A DNA stretch of 64,000 nucleotides from Rhinopomastus cyanomelas. Lineage: Eukaryota; Chordata; Aves; Bucerotiformes; Rhinopomastidae. This document shows positions 60,093 to 64,000 of the stretch, piece by piece. Each line of letters starts with the position of its first letter. Position 1 is the first letter of the stretch. The DNA is taken from NCBI GenBank assembly GCA_013400115.1, contig VXBP01007508.1, positions 124,001 to 188,000 on the forward strand, written 5' to 3'. The position numbers and the translations under genes were made by a program. The notes beneath the pieces are model-generated. The model had not been told where the DNA came from, searched no databases, and saw nothing but the letters and a program-made list of their open reading frames with translations.

Positions 60093-61674
60093 TCAGGCTT
60101 TATGTCTGATTAAAATATACGGATAACAGCTACATTGGGTCAGCGTTTTATGCACAGACTCCGCTCTTAGCAAGCGGACCAGTTTGGTGAAATTCCCCTC
60201 AGCTTTAGAGACAGTGACCTTGGTTTTGAGGGTGACTTGGACAGGGCCAACTAGGAACAGCATCTCTTCTGGTTTGGTGCTCAGTGGTAGGTGGGAGTCA
60301 GTCTGATCATTGCTGCTGAAGCTGGAACTGCTCCAGCCACTCAGAAGCAGCTGCAACACAGAGATGTGTGCCTGTGGCAAGGTCTGCGGTGAGGACATTG
60401 TTCTTTAGGTGGGCCACTGATGTGAGCGGTGTCTGTGCCACCCTGCAGAAGAGCTTGCTGCTTTTCAGCACCAAGCCTGGCAGATGGCAGGCCGGGCAAT
60501 GTGCAGGCTTGGGGAAGGAGAGCAGCGCTGGTGCCAGTCAACTGTGTCCTAATATGCCCCTGCGCATGACATGAAAGCAGCTCCTCATCCCAGCCAGGGA
60601 GCCCAGCACTGGCTATTTATAGCCCTGGCACCTTGCTGCTCACCAGAAGCTCTGTGCTGCTGTATGAGGTCTCTGATTCCCTCACCCACGCACTCACAGA
60701 CACCCGCTGCTCACAGCGTCGGAAAGGTACATTTAAATCCTTTCCCCACTTCAGGCAGGAAAGGGAAGGGAGTTTGCTGCTGAGATGAAGGACAAGCAGA
60801 AACACCAGGGCCAGGCTGCTTTGGGTTGCTGGGTGTGTGGGAACTTTGTGGACAGAGGGTACTTGAATGTACATTTTGGGGAACTCTTAAGGATGCTGGA
60901 GAGGGAGCCTGTACTTGGCGATGTGGAGGCAGCTGCAAGGCAGCTGCACAGGCAGAGTCTGTAGGACCCATTGTTGATGCCAAAATTGAAGCCCTCTGGG
61001 TTCCCTATAGCGCCTGCTGTTCATAAACAAGATGTAAGAGATTAATTGAAAAGCTAGGATGGGAACCCCCAGATACAACAAAAAATTGGACCTGTTTGCA
61101 GGTGTATGGGGTTTGCCAGCAGTGGGGAAAGAGGATCATCACTGAACTGCAGAGATTCCAGTGTCTGAAGTCTGCGTGGGGCAAGGGGGACCTCTGCGTA
61201 CCCCACAGCCTGCAGACGTCTGGACTTGCTTCCTCTGAGGAAGCCTGGAGAAGCTTTTGCTTCTTCTGTCGGGATACCTCCATGTGTTGGTACTGATCCT
61301 TACCGTTCTTACTGCGAGAGTTCAGCGGGGATGGCAGATGTAGCAGGTCCCAAATGTGTGTGTCAGTGCAGGGACTATTTTGGGGGCGTTGCCATGGGGT
61401 GCTATGAATTTTACATTCTGTGGATATGGACATAGGCAGAAGTTTGCTTAGTAGTGATTGAAATTGAAACTAGAGAGATTTATGGAGAAGGGTGGCCTCA
61501 AGCAGTTACTAACGGAACGCTGGTGTCAAGTTATACCATCTATTTTAAATTCACCGCTGAATGAAGGGGACAGTCAAACTCCTAGGTACTGGCATTTGCT
61601 CGCCACATGGATACAGACTTCAGTTTCATGTAAATACTAGCAATTGAGGTTCACAACCCTTTCTGATGTAAAAA

Positions 61675-61698
61675 ATGCAAATCAGGCCTAGTTTGCAT
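61675..61698. promoter_or_regulatory. Inverted pair of octamer-like motifs
   Basis: ATGCAAA(T) and, ten bases on, TTTGCAT on the same strand form two facing POU/Oct-type sites in an AT-rich stretch. Binding is not shown by the sequence alone. Confidence 0.2.
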
Positions 61699-63574
61699 AA
61701 AGTTGTTATTTTCCTTTTAATTGCGATACAGTCCAATGGACACGGTATGATACAATCGTTCCAGAAAGCCTCTTCTGTACTTGCCAGTGTGTTCAGTTAA
61801 AGGCAAAAAGAAAAACCTCCAAGACCTTTGCCAGGCTGTTTAAAGAGCTGCTGCAACACTTTTCAGAAATGCGTTCTCCTTCTGCTGGCATCTGTCACTG
61901 GATGTGGAAAAAATGCGTGCGTCCTCCTTCTGTGAGGGAGTGCTTTGCCATTTTGATTAGTTTTAATAAGTAAGAGAAATGCTCTGCACATGTGAGCAGA
62001 ACAGTAAATGGGCTTCTATTCTTCTCATGCAATTAATGCACACAATTGGCTCAGACTGGGATTTGTTTAGGGGTGTTTGATTGCGAATGGAGCCGCGTCC
62101 ATCTTCTGCTGAGATGGTGGTATTCTCTAGGCTGACTGCACTGAGCTTTGACTCAGAGTAAGATTAAGGCCAGGAGAAGACATATTTGAAAAGATGGCCC
62201 ACAGGGTCTTTAATTTTCAGCTGCTTTGATTTTTTTTTCATGAATCTATAACAGTTTAAAGAAGAAAAAAAAAACCTGGTATTTGCCGAGATAGGATCAA
62301 TATTAATCCAATCTCACATCTAGGCCTCTGTCTTGGCAGTAAACGGAGCTCAAACTGTCAAATCTTTCCAGAATCATAAACTACCCAAAGGCTTTGAAAA
62401 CTGATCAAAGCATCTTCAGGCCTACGATGGTCGAATACGCTCCCAAGCACAGTTTCTGAAGCTTTGTAGACTGCTTAACGCCTCAGTAGGGTGTCAAGCT
62501 TACCCCAGCCCAAAGAGCCTCGCTAAGATCCAGTTTATTTTTATTTTATATTAAGAGCAATAAAATGAGAAGGCAAACAAATAATCTCCTGCAGAAAGCA
62601 CAGGCTGTGTCTGCATCAGTCTGAGCGGAGATGATTGCGGTCTCTCCCGGCAGTGGGATGCTCAAGGCAGCAGGGATGCAGTGATGCACTCGGGAGCACA
62701 AAACTGCCAGGCTGTCTGCATCTATAGTAGCAGCTTGCAGGTCAGCAGCCTGTCTTTCTGCACCAAGAGCCTCCTTTCACACTCGTGCAGGCTTTAACTG
62801 GCTAAGGAAGGTCCCATGAGCATGCCCGGCAGCACACATCCCAGCAGGAGCTGGCCCGTGCTTAGGTATCACAAGACCTGACTGCCTTGACGCACTCTCC
62901 TCAGTATCAGATGGCATGTGAAAATAAACAGGGAGCTCAGGAGTGGAGGGAGGAAAACAGTTAAGAGCTGTTTCAGAAAGACTGTCACACTTCATCTTAC
63001 ACGGACCAATGGCAAATTCTGATTTGTCCTGTTCACATTTTCAAAACCTAGAATTTCCCCTTCCCTGCCAGCAATAAACAGATCACCTGGATTGTACTTG
63101 CTGTGGGGCTGACCCTGGGAGATCCACAGAGCAGAGCAAGCAGAGGTCTCTCTTTGACTTTAATGGGAGGGAGATCACATCATTTGCCAAACTTTTAAAA
63201 ACTGCCCAACCAATTTAAGGCTGAAATTGTACTGTTGAAAGTGAGTCCCTAAATTGCACAGTGATCTTAAGTAGGATATTCAACTTCATTAGAAATTTGG
63301 AAACCTGAGAACCCTAAATCTCTGAGTAAATGTCAACTGCTATGAAGCAGAAGACTTCAGAAAAATTACACTGGCTGCTATTAGTTACGGTGATACCGGA
63401 GACACATTCAGACACGACAGGTCTCGTTGTTACTGAGATTTATTAGAGCTCTCACCTGTGTGTCCTCACAGACCAAACAGATGTACGTTGCCTAACAGCA
63501 ATTGCATTTTCTCCCACTTCTTGCTTTACCACAAGTTTGTGTATTTTATCTGGACAGACTGGATGAAATTCATT

Positions 63575-64000
63575 CAAGAAATTGTGGGGAGTCCAGCATA
63601 GAGCAACGAGGATGATGAAGGCAGTGGAGCACCTCCCTTATGAGGAGAGGCTGAGGGAGCTGGGTCTCTTTAGCTTGGAAAAGAGGAGACTGAGGGGTGA
63701 CCTCATTAATGTCTACAAATATGTGAAGGGTGGATGTCAGGAGGATAGAGCCAGGCTCTTCTCAGTGGCATCTAGTGATAGGATGAGGGGCAATCATAGA
63801 ATCATAGAGAATCATAGAATCACTAGGGATTGGAAAGGACCTCAAAAGATCATCTAGTCCAATCCCCTGCAACAGCAGGATCACCCAGACCAAGTCACAC
63901 AGGGACACATCCAGGGGCAATGGTTGTGAGCTGGAACAGAGGAGGTTCCACAAAAATATGAGAAGGAACTTCTTCATAGTGAGGGTGATGGAGCACTGGA
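63575..64000 (+). mobile_element. CR1 LINE 3' fragment, forward, cut by the window end and by a nested CR1
   Basis: The frame 63582-63794 reads RMMKAVEHLPYEERLRELGL, then SLEKRRLRGDLINVYKYVKG, and SSDRMRGN. Here another CR1 tail (63795-63912) interrupts it. The host resumes at 63922 with GGTTGTGAGCTGGAACAGAG and runs off the window. It is similar to the copy at 31.1 kb. Confidence 0.95.
63795..63912 (-). mobile_element. Nested CR1 tail inserted in a CR1, with 9-bp target-site duplication
   Basis: CATAGAATCATAGAGAATCA through GATCATCTAGTCCAATCCCC and CACACAGGGACACATCC is the reverse complement of a CR1 3' end, 118 bases long. AGGGGCAAT is present at 63786-63794 and again at 63913-63921, and removing one copy plus the insert restores a continuous host CR1. 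This is a clear 5'-truncated retrotransposition event. Confidence 0.95.

Noticed and set aside
44700..64000. KBTBD12 or another upstream neighbour expected from mammalian synteny
   Set aside because: No long frame with BTB or Kelch motifs is present; only repeats and chance frames.
1..64000. tRNA, rRNA, CRISPR array, bacterial operon or phage system
   Set aside because: No cloverleaf with A/B boxes, no regularly spaced repeats, no bacterial-type coding density; the window is vertebrate intron and flank.

Overview
This window is vertebrate nuclear DNA, almost certainly from a bird. It is gene-poor, moderately AT-rich outside one CpG island, and carries many fragments of CR1 LINEs ending in the GATTCTRTG-type octamer tails typical of avian and reptilian CR1. 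There are no bacterial-type operons, and almost all ATG-to-stop frames above 60 codons are chance frames or pieces of CR1 ORF2. Several CR1 copies look fairly young and one is nested with a clean target-site duplication, which fits a CR1-rich avian lineage. The species cannot be named from this sequence.

The only cellular gene I can support is MGLL (monoacylglycerol lipase), on the minus strand. Two coding exons are visible. The first begins at the start codon (42849 down to 42725, codons 1-41 plus two bases). The next (19078 down to 18972, codons 42-77 plus one base) carries the HGAGEH oxyanion-hole segment. Their splice phases match and both have consensus GT/AG sites. The intron between them is about 23.6 kb. 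The next intron runs off the left edge of the window, so the exons with the catalytic Ser, Asp and His lie outside. About 0.5 kb upstream of the start-codon exon a CpG island begins (about 43380-44700, with an 18-N assembly gap). It is the likely MGLL promoter and first-exon region.

Layout: 1-18971, intron 3 with CR1 fragments, a ~300-bp local duplication (about 5326-5625 and 7400-7700) and a strong hairpin (5843-5876). 18972-19078, exon 3. 19079-42724, intron 2 with tail-to-tail CR1s near 24.6 kb, a CR1 pile-up at 28.2-30.1 kb and a double-tailed CR1 at 33.8-35.0 kb. 42725-42850, exon 2. 42851-43380, intron 1 with a G-rich tract. 43380-44700, CpG island. 44700-64000, 5' flank with no recognisable gene, a pair of related LTR-like repeats, ancient amniote repeat remnants and more CR1, ending in a CR1 with another CR1 tail inserted in it.

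I found no RNA gene, CRISPR array, or convincing novel multi-gene system. The most informative signals are the MGLL gene structure, the local duplication, and the structural oddities among the CR1 insertions.
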